A DNA stretch of 64,000 nt from positions 1 through 64,000 of the forward strand of contig JACKLX010000002.1 in assembly GCA_024235695.1 (NCBI GenBank), read 5' to 3'. Origin of the DNA: Accumulibacter sp. GTDB lineage: Bacteria; Pseudomonadota; Gammaproteobacteria; Burkholderiales; Rhodocyclaceae. The first letter of the stretch is position 1, and every line of letters begins with the position of its first letter. The position numbers and the translations under genes are program-made. Shown piece by piece: positions 36,477-44,665 of this stretch. The notes beneath the pieces were generated by a model that saw nothing but the letters and a program-made list of their open reading frames with translations, did not search any database and was not told where the DNA came from.

Positions 36477-39400
36477 ATGAAAATCTTCCTCTCGGCAGTC
36501 TCTTCACAGTTCAAGGACTGCCGCGAAAAGCTGCGCAGCGACCTCAGCGCGGTCGGCGCAGAGGTCGTCGTGCAGGAGGATTTTCAGCAGCACGGCGGTT
36601 CGCTGCTCGAAAAACTCGAAGACTACATCGCCGGCTGCGACCGGGTCATCGCGCTGATCGGCGACGCCTACGGCTACGAGCCCGATGAATCGGCGCGCCC
36701 GCCCGGCTCCCCGCGGCGCTCGTACAGCCAGTGGGAGTTCTTCTTCGCCCGGGGCGAGCGTCTGGACGGCCTGCCGCAGCCGGCGAAGGACCTCTTCGTC
36801 TATTTTGCGGCGCCGGAGTTCATCGCCGGCAACGCCGTCGGCCAGAGCGAAGAAGCCGCCAGCCTGCAGAGCGATTTCACCAGCGCGTTGCGACGCAGCG
36901 GCAAGGACTGGGGCTCGTTCAACTCACTCGACGGCCTGCGCGCCCTGGTCCTGCGCGATGGCTTTCGTCTCGACGATCATGATCCGCAGTTGCGCGATGC
37001 GCCGCGCGCAGTAGTGCGCGGCAACCAGAACATCGTCGTGCAGATCGCCGGCGACGGCAACCATGTAGACATCCACCACCCACACCTGAGCCTGCTGCGC
37101 CATGGCCAGCTCAGCGTTCGCGACGGCATTGGCCTGCTCTACGCGCAGGCGCGCGCGATTCCCCTGTTCGGCCGCGACGAGACGCTGCAGAGCCTCGAAG
37201 CCTGGGCGAACTGCTCTGCGAGTTCGGCGAGTTCTGCCATTTCGATCCGCGTCATCGTCGGTGGTGGCGGCAGCGGCAAGACACGCCTGGCGATGGATTT
37301 GTGCGACCGCCTGAGTGACGTCGGCTGGCACGCCGGTTTCCTCAGCGCTGCCGAGTTGCCTCGTTTCCTGGCCCAGCAGAACCTAGCCACCTGGGGCTGG
37401 AACCGGCCGACGCTGGTGGTCATCGACGACGCCGCGGCACGCGGCCAGGCCCTCGGCGCCTGGTTGAGGGAACTCGCCGGCAATCCGGGCGAGAGCGACC
37501 AACCGCTGCGCCTGCTGCTGCTCGAGCGCCACGCCGACCTCAACGGCGGCTGGTGGCCTGAGGCATTCGACAGCGGCGACGGCAGCGCCTACGCCCTGCA
37601 GGGGATACTGAATCCGCGCGAGCCGGTGAGGCTGCAGCCGCTCGCTCCAGCAGCGCGTCGGCAGGTGCTCGAGGCGATGCTGGCCAGGCTCGGCAGCGGC
37701 GAGCGCGTGCCGCCGGCGGGTGCGGCGCCGGGCTTCGACGAGCAACTCGCGCGCCTCACCTGGGGTGGCGAGCCCTTGTATCTGATGATCGCCGCCAGCC
37801 GTGCCGCCGAAACCGGGCTCGGCAGCCTGCTCGCGCTCAACCGGGTCGAACTGCTCAAGGCGGTTGCGGGTAGCGAACGCGCGCGGCTCGCCAGGCAGGC
37901 GCAAGCCTGCGACCTCGCGCCGGAAATCCTCTGCCACCTGGCCGCGCTGGTCACCTTGTGCGGCGGTCTGAGCTGGGAAGCGCTCGCCGACGCCGTCCCG
38001 GCAGAATTGACCGCGCTGCGCCGCCTCGATGCCCACCCTGCGGCCGAACTTGCCAACGCCCTGTGCGCAGCGCTGCCGGGCCCCGACGGCAGCGTCGCCG
38101 CGATCCTTCCCGATGCCGTCGGCGAAGCCTTCGTCCTCGACGTTCTCGGCAGCAGCCGCAACGCGCAAGGCGTCGTCAGGCGCGCGTCGGCGCTGTCGGG
38201 ACTGGCGGTCGCCGACACGCTGATCCGTTGCGCGCAGGACTTCGGCGAAGCGGAAGGCCGCGTCGCCCTGCAGTCGCTGCAGTCGCTGGCGGACGACTTG
38301 AATGAGCCCGCCGCGTTGGACGCGCTGCTCAATCGGCTACCCAAATCGAGCGTCACGCTGCGCAAATTCGCGGCCGGGTTGAGCCGGCGCATCGTCGCCA
38401 CCCTTCCCGGCGACGATCGCTCGCCCGAAGCGCGCGTTTTTATGGCGCGCTCGCTCCATAAACTAGCCAACCGCCTGAGCGAACTGGGCGACCGGCAAGG
38501 CGCGCTGGTACCAGTGCGCGAGGCGGTCGAGATTCGCCGCGAACTGGCGGCGAACAGCCCCGACACGTTTCGCCCAGACCTGGCGAGCTCGCTCAACAAC
38601 CTGGCAGCCTTCCTGAGCGAACTGGGCGAACTGCAAGGCGCGTTGGCGCCGGCGCGCGAGGCGGTTACGATCTACCGCGAGCTCGCGGCCAACACCCTCG
38701 ACGCGCATCGCCCCGACCTGGCGACGTCGCTCAACAACCTGGCCATCCACCTGAGCGAACTGGGCGATCGGCAAGGCGCGCTGACGCCAGCGCGCGAAGC
38801 GGTCAATCTCTACCGCGAACTCGTGGCGCACAACCCCAACGTATTTCGCCCGGGCTTGGCGATGTCGCTCAACACCCTGGTGAACTGCCTGAGCGAACCG
38901 GGCGATCGGCAATCCGCATCGGCGTTGGCGCGCGAGGCGGTCGAGATCCACCGCGAGTTGGCCGCGACCAACCCCGACGCGTTTCGCCCCAACCTCGCGA
39001 TATCGCTCAACACCCTGGCTACCCAGCTTAGAAACCGGGGCGACTGGCAAGGCGCTCTGGCGCCAACGCACGAGGCGGTCGCGATCTACCGCGAGTTGGC
39101 CGCGAACAACCCTGACGCGTTTCGCCCCGACCTGTCGGCGTCGCTCCACAACCTGGCCATCCAGATCAGTGAGCTCGGCGACCGGGAAAGCGCGCTGGCG
39201 TCGGCGCGCGAAGCGGTCGAGATCCGCCGCGAGCTGGCTGCGAACAACCCTGACGCGTTTCGCCGCGACCTGGCGAGCTCGCTCAACACCCTGGCCAGCC
39301 GGCTCAGCGGACTAGGCGACCGGCAAGGCGCTCTGGTGCTGGCACACGAGGCGGTCGAGATCCACCGCGAGCTGGCCGCGAACAACCCTGACGCGATGCG

Positions 39401-40241
39401 CGCGGACCTGGCGAGCTTGCTCAATAACTTGGCCTGCTTCCTGAGCGAGATGGGCGAACGGCAAGGCGCGCTGGCGCCGGCACGCGAGGCGCTCGCGATC
39501 CGCCGCGAGCTCGTCGCGAACAACCCCCTCGCGTTTCGCACGGACTTGGCGAGCTCGCTGCACAACCTGGCCAACTGCCTGAGCGAGGTGGGCGACCGGC
39601 AAGGCGCGCTGGCGCTGGCGCGCGAGGCGGTCGAGATCGACCGCGAACTGGCGACGATGAACCCCGACGCGTTTCGCCCCGACCTGGCGAGCTCGCTCAA
39701 CACCCTGGCCGTCCACTTGAGCGAACTGGGCGATGGGGAAGGCGCGCTGGCGCCGGCACGCGACGCCGTCGAGATTCGCCGCGAGTTGGCGGCGAACAAC
39801 CTCAGCGGGTTTCGCCCCGACCTGGCGATGTCGCTCCACACGCTGGCCAACTGCCTGAGCAAGGGGGGCGACCGGCAAGGCGCGCTGGCGCTGGCGCGCG
39901 AGGCGGTCGAGATCCGCCGCGAACTGACGGCAGACAACCCCGACGCGTTTCGTGCGGACCTGGCGAGCTCGCTCAATAACCTGGCCACCTTCCTGAGCGA
40001 ACTGGGTGACCGGGAAGGCGCGTTGGCGCCTGCGCACGAGGCGGTCGAGACGCTGGCGCCCGCTTTCCTGCTCTGTCCGCAAGCATTCGCGTCATGGATG
40101 GCGACGATGGTGCGAAATTATCGGAACCGCTGTGCGGATTGCGACGAGGAGCTGGACGAGGCGCTACTCGACTCGATTGCCGCTGCGCTAGCCTACCAAA
40201 GGAGACCCCCCGGCTTTGCCGGGGTGGCAGTAGAAGTTTGA
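36477..40241 (+). CDS. DUF4062 - STAND-type NTPase - TPR repeat protein (NLR-like)
   Basis: 1254 residues from ATG 36477 (AAGG eight bases before it). Domains in order: residues 1-90 DUF4062 (KIFLSAVSSQFKDCREKLRSDL, IAGCDRVIALIGDAYGYEP); 255-275 Walker A (VIVGGGGSGKTRLAM); about 312 Walker B (TLVVIDDAAARG); LRLLLLERHADLNGGW, a sensor-like Arg stretch; a helical region to about 660; then twelve 46-residue TPR-type repeats to about 1217. A DUF4062 head on a STAND ATPase with a repeat sensor is the layout of NLR-like conflict proteins, so a threat-sensing role is inferred, not shown. The last 13 codons (from RRPPGFAGVAV) come from an insertion sequence, so the native C terminus is lost. Confidence 0.85.
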   Translation: MKIFLSAVSSQFKDCREKLRSDLSAVGAEVVVQEDFQQHGGSLLEKLEDYIAGCDRVIALIGDAYGYEPDESARPPGSPRRSYSQWEFFFARGERLDGLPQPAKDLFVYFAAPEFIAGNAVGQSEEAASLQSDFTSALRRSGKDWGSFNSLDGLRALVLRDGFRLDDHDPQLRDAPRAVVRGNQNIVVQIAGDGNHVDIHHPHLSLLRHGQLSVRDGIGLLYAQARAIPLFGRDETLQSLEAWANCSASSASSAISIRVIVGGGGSGKTRLAMDLCDRLSDVGWHAGFLSAAELPRFLAQQNLATWGWNRPTLVVIDDAAARGQALGAWLRELAGNPGESDQPLRLLLLERHADLNGGWWPEAFDSGDGSAYALQGILNPREPVRLQPLAPAARRQVLEAMLARLGSGERVPPAGAAPGFDEQLARLTWGGEPLYLMIAASRAAETGLGSLLALNRVELLKAVAGSERARLARQAQACDLAPEILCHLAALVTLCGGLSWEALADAVPAELTALRRLDAHPAAELANALCAALPGPDGSVAAILPDAVGEAFVLDVLGSSRNAQGVVRRASALSGLAVADTLIRCAQDFGEAEGRVALQSLQSLADDLNEPAALDALLNRLPKSSVTLRKFAAGLSRRIVATLPGDDRSPEARVFMARSLHKLANRLSELGDRQGALVPVREAVEIRRELAANSPDTFRPDLASSLNNLAAFLSELGELQGALAPAREAVTIYRELAANTLDAHRPDLATSLNNLAIHLSELGDRQGALTPAREAVNLYRELVAHNPNVFRPGLAMSLNTLVNCLSEPGDRQSASALAREAVEIHRELAATNPDAFRPNLAISLNTLATQLRNRGDWQGALAPTHEAVAIYRELAANNPDAFRPDLSASLHNLAIQISELGDRESALASAREAVEIRRELAANNPDAFRRDLASSLNTLASRLSGLGDRQGALVLAHEAVEIHRELAANNPDAMRADLASLLNNLACFLSEMGERQGALAPAREALAIRRELVANNPLAFRTDLASSLHNLANCLSEVGDRQGALALAREAVEIDRELATMNPDAFRPDLASSLNTLAVHLSELGDGEGALAPARDAVEIRRELAANNLSGFRPDLAMSLHTLANCLSKGGDRQGALALAREAVEIRRELTADNPDAFRADLASSLNNLATFLSELGDREGALAPAHEAVETLAPAFLLCPQAFASWMATMVRNYRNRCADCDEELDEALLDSIAAALAYQRRPPGFAGVAVEV
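38472..40127 (+). repeat. Twelve tandem 138-bp (46-residue) TPR-type repeats
   Basis: Each unit follows the pattern xLSELGDRQGALAPAREAV then EIRRELAANNPDAFRPDL then ASSLNNLAx. Measured starts at 38472, 38610, 38748 and 39990 are exact multiples of 138 bases apart. Units 1-11 are strongly alike in DNA as well as protein; unit 12 diverges after its first half (ETLAPAFLL). The similarity of DNA suggests expansion by recombination. Confidence 0.9.
40208..40224 (+). repeat. Left-end IS200-type hairpin
   Basis: A 7-base perfect stem with a TTT loop at the left end of the element. It also encodes part of the C terminus of the upstream STAND protein (residues PPGFAG), showing that the element joined the gene here. 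Confidence 0.75.
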
Positions 40242-40309
40242 CAGTGTAGGGAGTCCATCGAAGAAACTCTCCGTCGTGAGCCGCCAAGCACACGAAAGGG
40301 AATTTCACG

Positions 40310-40741
40310 ATGGACGAGTTTGAAAGCCTAAGTCACACGAAGTGGGAGTGCAAATACCACGTAGTCTTTATTCCGAAATGCCGGAGGAGGGCGTTGTACG
40401 AGCAACTCAGGAAACACCTTGGCGAGGTTTTTCGCCGGCTGGCGCTTCAGAAGGAGAGCCGGATTGAAGAGGGTCACCTGATGCCGGATCACGTTCACAT
40501 GATGATCGCGATACCGCCGAAGTACGCTGTGTCTCAGGTGGTCGGGTATATCAAGGGCAAGAGCGCGATTCACTTGGCGCGGGTCTATGGAGAGCGCAAG
40601 CGCAACTTCGTGGGCCAGCACTTCTGGGCGCGAGGGTACTTTGTTTCGACGGTCGGCAGAGACGAAGCCGTAATCCGGGAGTACATCAAGAACCAGGAGC
40701 ATGAGGATCAGCGACTGGAGCAGATGAACCTGTGGCGCTGA
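40310..40741 (+). CDS. tnpA: IS200/IS605-family Y1 transposase TnpA
   Basis: 143 residues, full length for the family. SHTKWECKYHVVFIPKCRRR at the N terminus, the HUH motif in MPDHVHMMIAIPP and the helix with the catalytic Tyr (REYIKNQEHED) are all present, so the enzyme looks intact. It cuts and joins single-stranded DNA during transposition. Confidence 0.95.
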   Translation: MDEFESLSHTKWECKYHVVFIPKCRRRALYEQLRKHLGEVFRRLALQKESRIEEGHLMPDHVHMMIAIPPKYAVSQVVGYIKGKSAIHLARVYGERKRNFVGQHFWARGYFVSTVGRDEAVIREYIKNQEHEDQRLEQMNLWR

Positions 40742-40822
40742 TTGGCCACTGCTGGTGGCTCAACGAATCGGGGCCGCGTTAGCGACCCCGAATTGCCGCT
40801 TTGAGCGGCTCACAAACTAAAG

Positions 40823-40841
40823 CCCCCGGCTTTGCCGGGGG
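40823..40841 (+). repeat. Right-end IS200-type hairpin
   Basis: An 8-base perfect stem with a TTT loop, matching the left-end hairpin. Cleavage would be expected shortly to its right. Confidence 0.75.
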
Positions 40842-40855
40842 ATACTTACCGGTGC

Positions 40856-41058
40856 TTCAGGGTGACGAGCGAACTTGACGGTCCCGAGCGCGGCTAGAGT
40901 GCGAGCGCCGAAAGGCTGCGCGGCGCGCAGTCAGGATCCCTTTCAGCGCCTTTTCCCCGCTCTGCTGCGTAGTGGCAGCATGTGGCGGAGGGGGAAGCAT
41001 CTGGATGGGCTGGGGAGGATACCTTCGGTCTGCACGTCGCGCTCGGCGAGGCTTGCTT
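40856..41058. other. Unassigned stretch between the insertion sequence and the TraM-like pseudogene
   Basis: About 200 bases with no protein-like frame. I looked for the lost 3' end of the STAND gene here and did not find a convincing continuation. Confidence 0.35.
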
Positions 41059-41494
41059 TCAATGGACAGCTACCCATAGGGCTATCGCTGCCGCCACACA
41101 CGTAATGCACGACGCCGCCACGTTCAAGGTGCCGATTCGTCGGGCATCGCCAACTGGGCCAGCGACGTGGCGCAGCGCCACATCGATTTCATCCCCCGGA
41201 AGCGGCCGCTTCCTTCGCGCCTTCTTGCATGAGCTTCGCCGTGGCTTCCTTGCTGGCCGCAAGGGACACATCCAAGATTCTTTCCGCTTTGGCCTTGGCA
41301 TCGTTTCCCCAGCGCAGCGCAAGCGCTTCCAGTTCGACCTCGTACGGATCGAGCATGACTTGCTGGGCCCTGGCGCTGTCCTGCACCAGCCTGGTGTTGA
41401 TTGTTTGCCGGATCAGGGTCGGGTCATCGCGGCTGACGGCGACGCGGTGCTTGGCCGCGATTTCCTGGATCGGCTCGTCTGCCGGGTCGGCCAT
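41059..41494 (-). pseudogene. traM: TraM-like conjugal transfer protein, frameshifted
   Basis: From ATG 41494 the frame reads MADPADEPIQEIAAKH, DDPTLIRQTINTRLVQDSARAQQ, LRWGNDAKAKAERILDVSLAASKEA and stops at 41189 after 101 residues. Removing one G from a five-G run (plus-strand 41193-41197) joins it to the next frame, which continues DEIDVALRHVAGPVGDARRIG and a hydrophobic tail to a stop at 41059. The repaired length, about 144 residues, fits TraM of IncP-type conjugation systems as I recall it. TraM is an accessory transfer protein. No other tra or trb gene is recognisable, so this is a relic of a mobile element (or the run is a sequencing error). Confidence 0.6.
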
Positions 41495-41825
41495 CACAGA
41501 GCCGCCACTCAGTCCGGTTGCCGATTCCACACCGGCCCGGATGACGTGGATCACACGGTCGGCGGGTTCGTCAGCGATGCGCTCCGCCATGAAGGCTTGG
41601 AGATCGGCGCGCTGCATGGCACGTGTGCGTGCTATTGGGTCCCCGAACCACCTTTCCGCCACCGGTGCTTCGCTGCTGCGCGCGTATTCTCTTGTGGCGA
41701 TGCTCAGGCCCAGCGTTGGCAGCGCGCCGGGTCTCGCGTTGGCAGAATTGGTGTGGCGGGATTGCTTCGGATGGCTCAAACCTGGCGTCATCGTCATCCT
41801 GACCACACGGAGCTCGCAAAGCAAA
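41495..41825. other. Unassigned stretch between the TraM-like relic and the tRNA-Lys terminator
   Basis: The minus-strand frame of the TraM relic stays open through here, with a partly protein-like segment (AMQRADLQAFMAERIADEPA), but I recognise no family. It may be a further relic of the same element. Confidence 0.3.
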
Positions 41826-41850
41826 AGGCCCAACCTTGTCGGTTGGGCCT
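41826..41850 (-). terminator. Rho-independent terminator after tRNA-Lys
   Basis: Read on the minus strand: AGGCCCAACC, loop GACAA, GGTTGGGCCT, followed by TTTGCTTT. A 10-base perfect GC-rich stem with a T-rich tail, 15 bases past the tRNA 3' end. Confidence 0.85.
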
Positions 41851-41865
41851 GCTGCTTGATTTCGT

Positions 41866-41941
41866 TGGTGGGTCGGGTGAGGCTCGAACTCACGACCAAT
41901 GGATTAAAAGTCCAGTGCTCTACCGACTGAGCTACCGACCC
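41866..41941 (-). tRNA. tRNA-Lys (anticodon TTT)
   Basis: 76 bases with encoded CCA. Acceptor GGGTCGG pairs with CCGACCC; the D arm carries AGCTCAGTCGGTAGAGC, the anticodon loop is CTTTTAA, and the T loop is GTTCGAGCC. It has its own consensus promoter and terminator, and marks the right edge of the accessory region. Confidence 0.97.
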
Positions 41942-41955
41942 CCGAAAAACGCCGA

Positions 41956-41984
41956 ATTATAGGGAAGGGCCCTGGGCCTGTCAA
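41956..41984 (-). promoter_or_regulatory. Consensus sigma-70 promoter of tRNA-Lys
   Basis: On the minus strand TTGACA (41984-41979), a 17-base spacer and TATAAT (41961-41956): both boxes are perfect. Transcription would begin some 7 bases before the mature tRNA. Confidence 0.88.
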
Positions 41985-42098
41985 TGCGAGCGGACGAGAA
42001 ACGAGCGCTGCGCGGCGCCGCGCACAGGCCAGCGGTCGGGGCAAAAAAGCGGGCGCCGCGTGGGCGCCCGAAGGGGAGAGTCGAGTTCGGCGGGCGGC

Positions 42099-43592
42099 TC
42101 AGTAATGGTAGGCCGATTCGCCGTGCGAGGTAATGTCGAGGCCTTCGCGTTCTTCGTCTTCCGGCACCCGCAGGCCGATCAGCATGTCGACCAGCTTGAA
42201 GGCGACCAGCGAAACGACTGCCGACCAGACGATCACCGTACCGACGCCCCACAGCTGGCTGATCACCTGCGCGGCCATGTCGTATTCGCCGACGGCGTTG
42301 GCGACGTAGTCATAGACGCCGGTGCCGCCGAGCGAGGGCGCCGCGAAGACGCCGGTCAGGATGGCGCCAAGGATGCCGCCGACGCCATGGACGCCGAAGA
42401 CGTCGAGCGAATCGTCGGCACCGAGCAGGCGCTTGAGGCCATTGACGCCCCACAGGCAGATGACGCCGGCGAGCAGGCCGATGACGATGGCGCCCATGAC
42501 GCCGACGAAACCGGCTGCCGGGGTGATCGCCACGAGGCCGGCGACCGCTCCCGATGCCGCACCGAGCATCGACGGCTTGCCCTTGAGCATCCATTCGGCG
42601 AGCATCCAGGACATCGTCGCGCAGGCCGTGGCCAGCCAGGTGTTGACCATCGCCAGCGCCGAGCCGCCGGTCGCTTCGAGCGCCGAGCCGGCGTTGAAAC
42701 CAAACCAGCCGACCCACAGCAGCGAGGCGCCGATCATCGTGAAGGTCAGGCTGTGCGGCGCCATCGATTCGCGGCCGTAGCCGATCCGCTTGCCGATCAT
42801 GAAGGCACCGACCAGGCCGGCAACCGCGGCGTTGATGTGCACCACCGTGCCGCCGGCGAAGTCGAGCGCTCCTTTCTGGAACAGGAAGCCGGCCGTCGCG
42901 CCCGCTGCTTCGGCGGCTGCCGCATCGACGTAGGCGTCCGGGCCCGCCCAGTACCACACCATGTGCGCCATCGGCGCGTAGGAGAGGGTGAACCAGATCA
43001 CCATGAACACCAGGATCGCCGCGAACCTGGCGCGCTCGGCGAAGGCGCCGACGATCAGGCAGCAGGTGATCGCCGCGAAGGCCCCCTGGAAGATGACGAA
43101 GGTCAGCTCCGAGATGAACACGCCCTTGGAGAAGGTCGCGCCCAGCGAATCGGCGGTGATTCCCTTCAGGAAGACCTTGTCGAGCACGCCGAAGAAGCTG
43201 CCGCCTTCGGTGAACGCCAGCGAGTAGCCGTAGACCACCCACAGGACGCTGATCAGCGAGAAGGTCACGAAGACCTGCATCAGCACCGAGAGCATGTTCT
43301 TGGTGCGGACCAGGCCGCCGTAGAAGAGCGCCAGACCGGGCAGCGACATCAGGATGACCAGCGCCGCGCAGACCATGATCCAGGCGTTGTCGGCCTTGCT
43401 GAGCGTTGGCGCCGGTTCCGCCGCGGCAACCGCGCTGGCGGTGGCGGCGACTTCCGCGGTAGCCGCTGGCGCCTGCGCGACAACGATGGCGGTGCTCGTG
43501 GCGCTCGCTCCGGCGGGGTTTTCGTCAGCCCAGGCCGGCGCGCCGGTGCTGACGGCGCCGAGCAGGGCGAGGATGGCGAAGATGCGTTTCAT
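42099..43592 (-). CDS. amtB: Ammonium transporter AmtB
   Basis: 497 residues from ATG 43592. A signal peptide (IFAILALLGAVSTGAPAWA) and an Ala/Thr-rich spacer precede about 11 transmembrane helices. Family marks include DNAWIMVCAALVILMSLPGLALFYGGLV, ALDFAGGTVVHINAAVAGLV with a pore His, WVGWFGFNAGSAL, and DVFGVHGVGGILGAI with the second pore His. It conducts ammonium/ammonia across the inner membrane. glnK lies 10 bases upstream, and its PII product plugs the channel when nitrogen is plentiful. Confidence 0.97.
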   Translation of the reverse strand: MKRIFAILALLGAVSTGAPAWADENPAGASATSTAIVVAQAPAATAEVAATASAVAAAEPAPTLSKADNAWIMVCAALVILMSLPGLALFYGGLVRTKNMLSVLMQVFVTFSLISVLWVVYGYSLAFTEGGSFFGVLDKVFLKGITADSLGATFSKGVFISELTFVIFQGAFAAITCCLIVGAFAERARFAAILVFMVIWFTLSYAPMAHMVWYWAGPDAYVDAAAAEAAGATAGFLFQKGALDFAGGTVVHINAAVAGLVGAFMIGKRIGYGRESMAPHSLTFTMIGASLLWVGWFGFNAGSALEATGGSALAMVNTWLATACATMSWMLAEWMLKGKPSMLGAASGAVAGLVAITPAAGFVGVMGAIVIGLLAGVICLWGVNGLKRLLGADDSLDVFGVHGVGGILGAILTGVFAAPSLGGTGVYDYVANAVGEYDMAAQVISQLWGVGTVIVWSAVVSLVAFKLVDMLIGLRVPEDEEREGLDITSHGESAYHY

Positions 43593-43602
43593 GACTGACT
43601 CC

Positions 43603-44040
<438 letters not shown>

Positions 44041-44148
44041 TCAGTGGTCGCCGGGGACGTTGGCGCCGCCATGGTTGCTGCGGCAAGAGCGATGTGGGTC
44101 ATGCTTGAGCCCTCGAAGGAGTGGGAAAGGAATTGCCGAGCAATGCAC

Positions 44149-44164
44149 AGCACTTTCCGTGCCA
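44149..44164 (-). promoter_or_regulatory. Sigma-54 promoter of glnK-amtB
   Basis: On the minus strand TGGCACGGAAAGTGCT matches the -24/-12 consensus TGGCACG-N4-TTGCW with one difference in the -12 box; the essential GG and GC are correctly spaced. It lies about 208 bases before the glnK ATG. Confidence 0.8.
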
Positions 44165-44257
44165 GAGCTTTTTGTGCTTGCCAATCAGACGTTTGCCGAT
44201 TGCCGTGCGTCCCGTGTGGCTTCTGCTGCACTGCGATCGCGCAGCAAACGGGAGTGA

Positions 44258-44274
44258 TGCACCACGATGGTGCA
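44258..44274 (-). promoter_or_regulatory. NtrC-type enhancer site
   Basis: A perfect palindrome TGCACCA-CGA-TGGTGCA, the known NtrC consensus, centred about 110 bases upstream of the sigma-54 promoter, which is the usual enhancer distance. It also lies about 70 bases before ubiK on the other strand. Confidence 0.8.
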
Positions 44275-44344
44275 TTGCCTGCCGGCGCACTCGCCTGTGC
44301 TAAACTCGCCCGACCAAGAAACCAACCGTGCCTCGGTGACGACC

Positions 44345-44590
44345 ATGCTCGACCCCAGAATCCTCGAAGACCTCGGCGCCCGTTTGAGCGGCGTTATCGC
44401 CGCCAGTCCGGCGGCCGACATCGAAAAGAACGCCCGCGCGCTGCTCGCCAGCGTCCTCGGCAAGCTCGATCTGGTCAGCCGCGAGGAGTTCGATATCCAG
44501 ACGAAGGTCCTGCAGCGCACCCGTGAGAAGCTGACGGCGCTCGAAGCGCGGCTGGACCAGCTGGAAAACCCGCCCGACCAGCCGGCCTGA
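44345..44590 (+). CDS. ubiK: Ubiquinone biosynthesis accessory factor UbiK
   Basis: 81 residues from ATG 44345. [22 protein letters not shown] and the coiled-coil [27 protein letters not shown] are typical of the BMFP/UbiK family, which forms a trimeric coiled coil with UbiJ and supports aerobic ubiquinone synthesis. comM follows after 75 bases, a common betaproteobacterial order. Confidence 0.92.
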   Translation: MLDPRILEDLGARLSGVIAASPAADIEKNARALLASVLGKLDLVSREEFDIQTKVLQRTREKLTALEARLDQLENPPDQPA

Positions 44591-44665
44591 CCGGGGGACG
44601 TCGGCGCCGCTGCAGCCGTCGCCTTTCGATCGCCCGTTCCCGGCCTGCGCCAACGATCCGCGACC

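Larger units (their letters stand above)
40200..40855 (+). mobile_element. IS200/IS605-family insertion sequence (tnpA only)
   Basis: A Y1 transposase gene lies between two matching hairpins: CCCCGGC-TTT-GCCGGGG at 40208-40224 and CCCCCGGC-TTT-GCCGGGGG at 40823-40841. These are the subterminal palindromes that IS200/IS605 transposases recognise as single strands. No tnpB is present. The exact ends cannot be fixed by eye since such elements make no target duplication; the bounds given are approximate. Two more hairpins follow tnpA, at 40769-40790 (one mismatch) and 40795-40809. Confidence 0.8.

Noticed and set aside
38472-40127. Tandem repeats considered as a CRISPR array or non-coding satellite
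   Set aside because: The 138-bp units have no spacers and preserve one reading frame with TPR-type residues; they are coding repeats.
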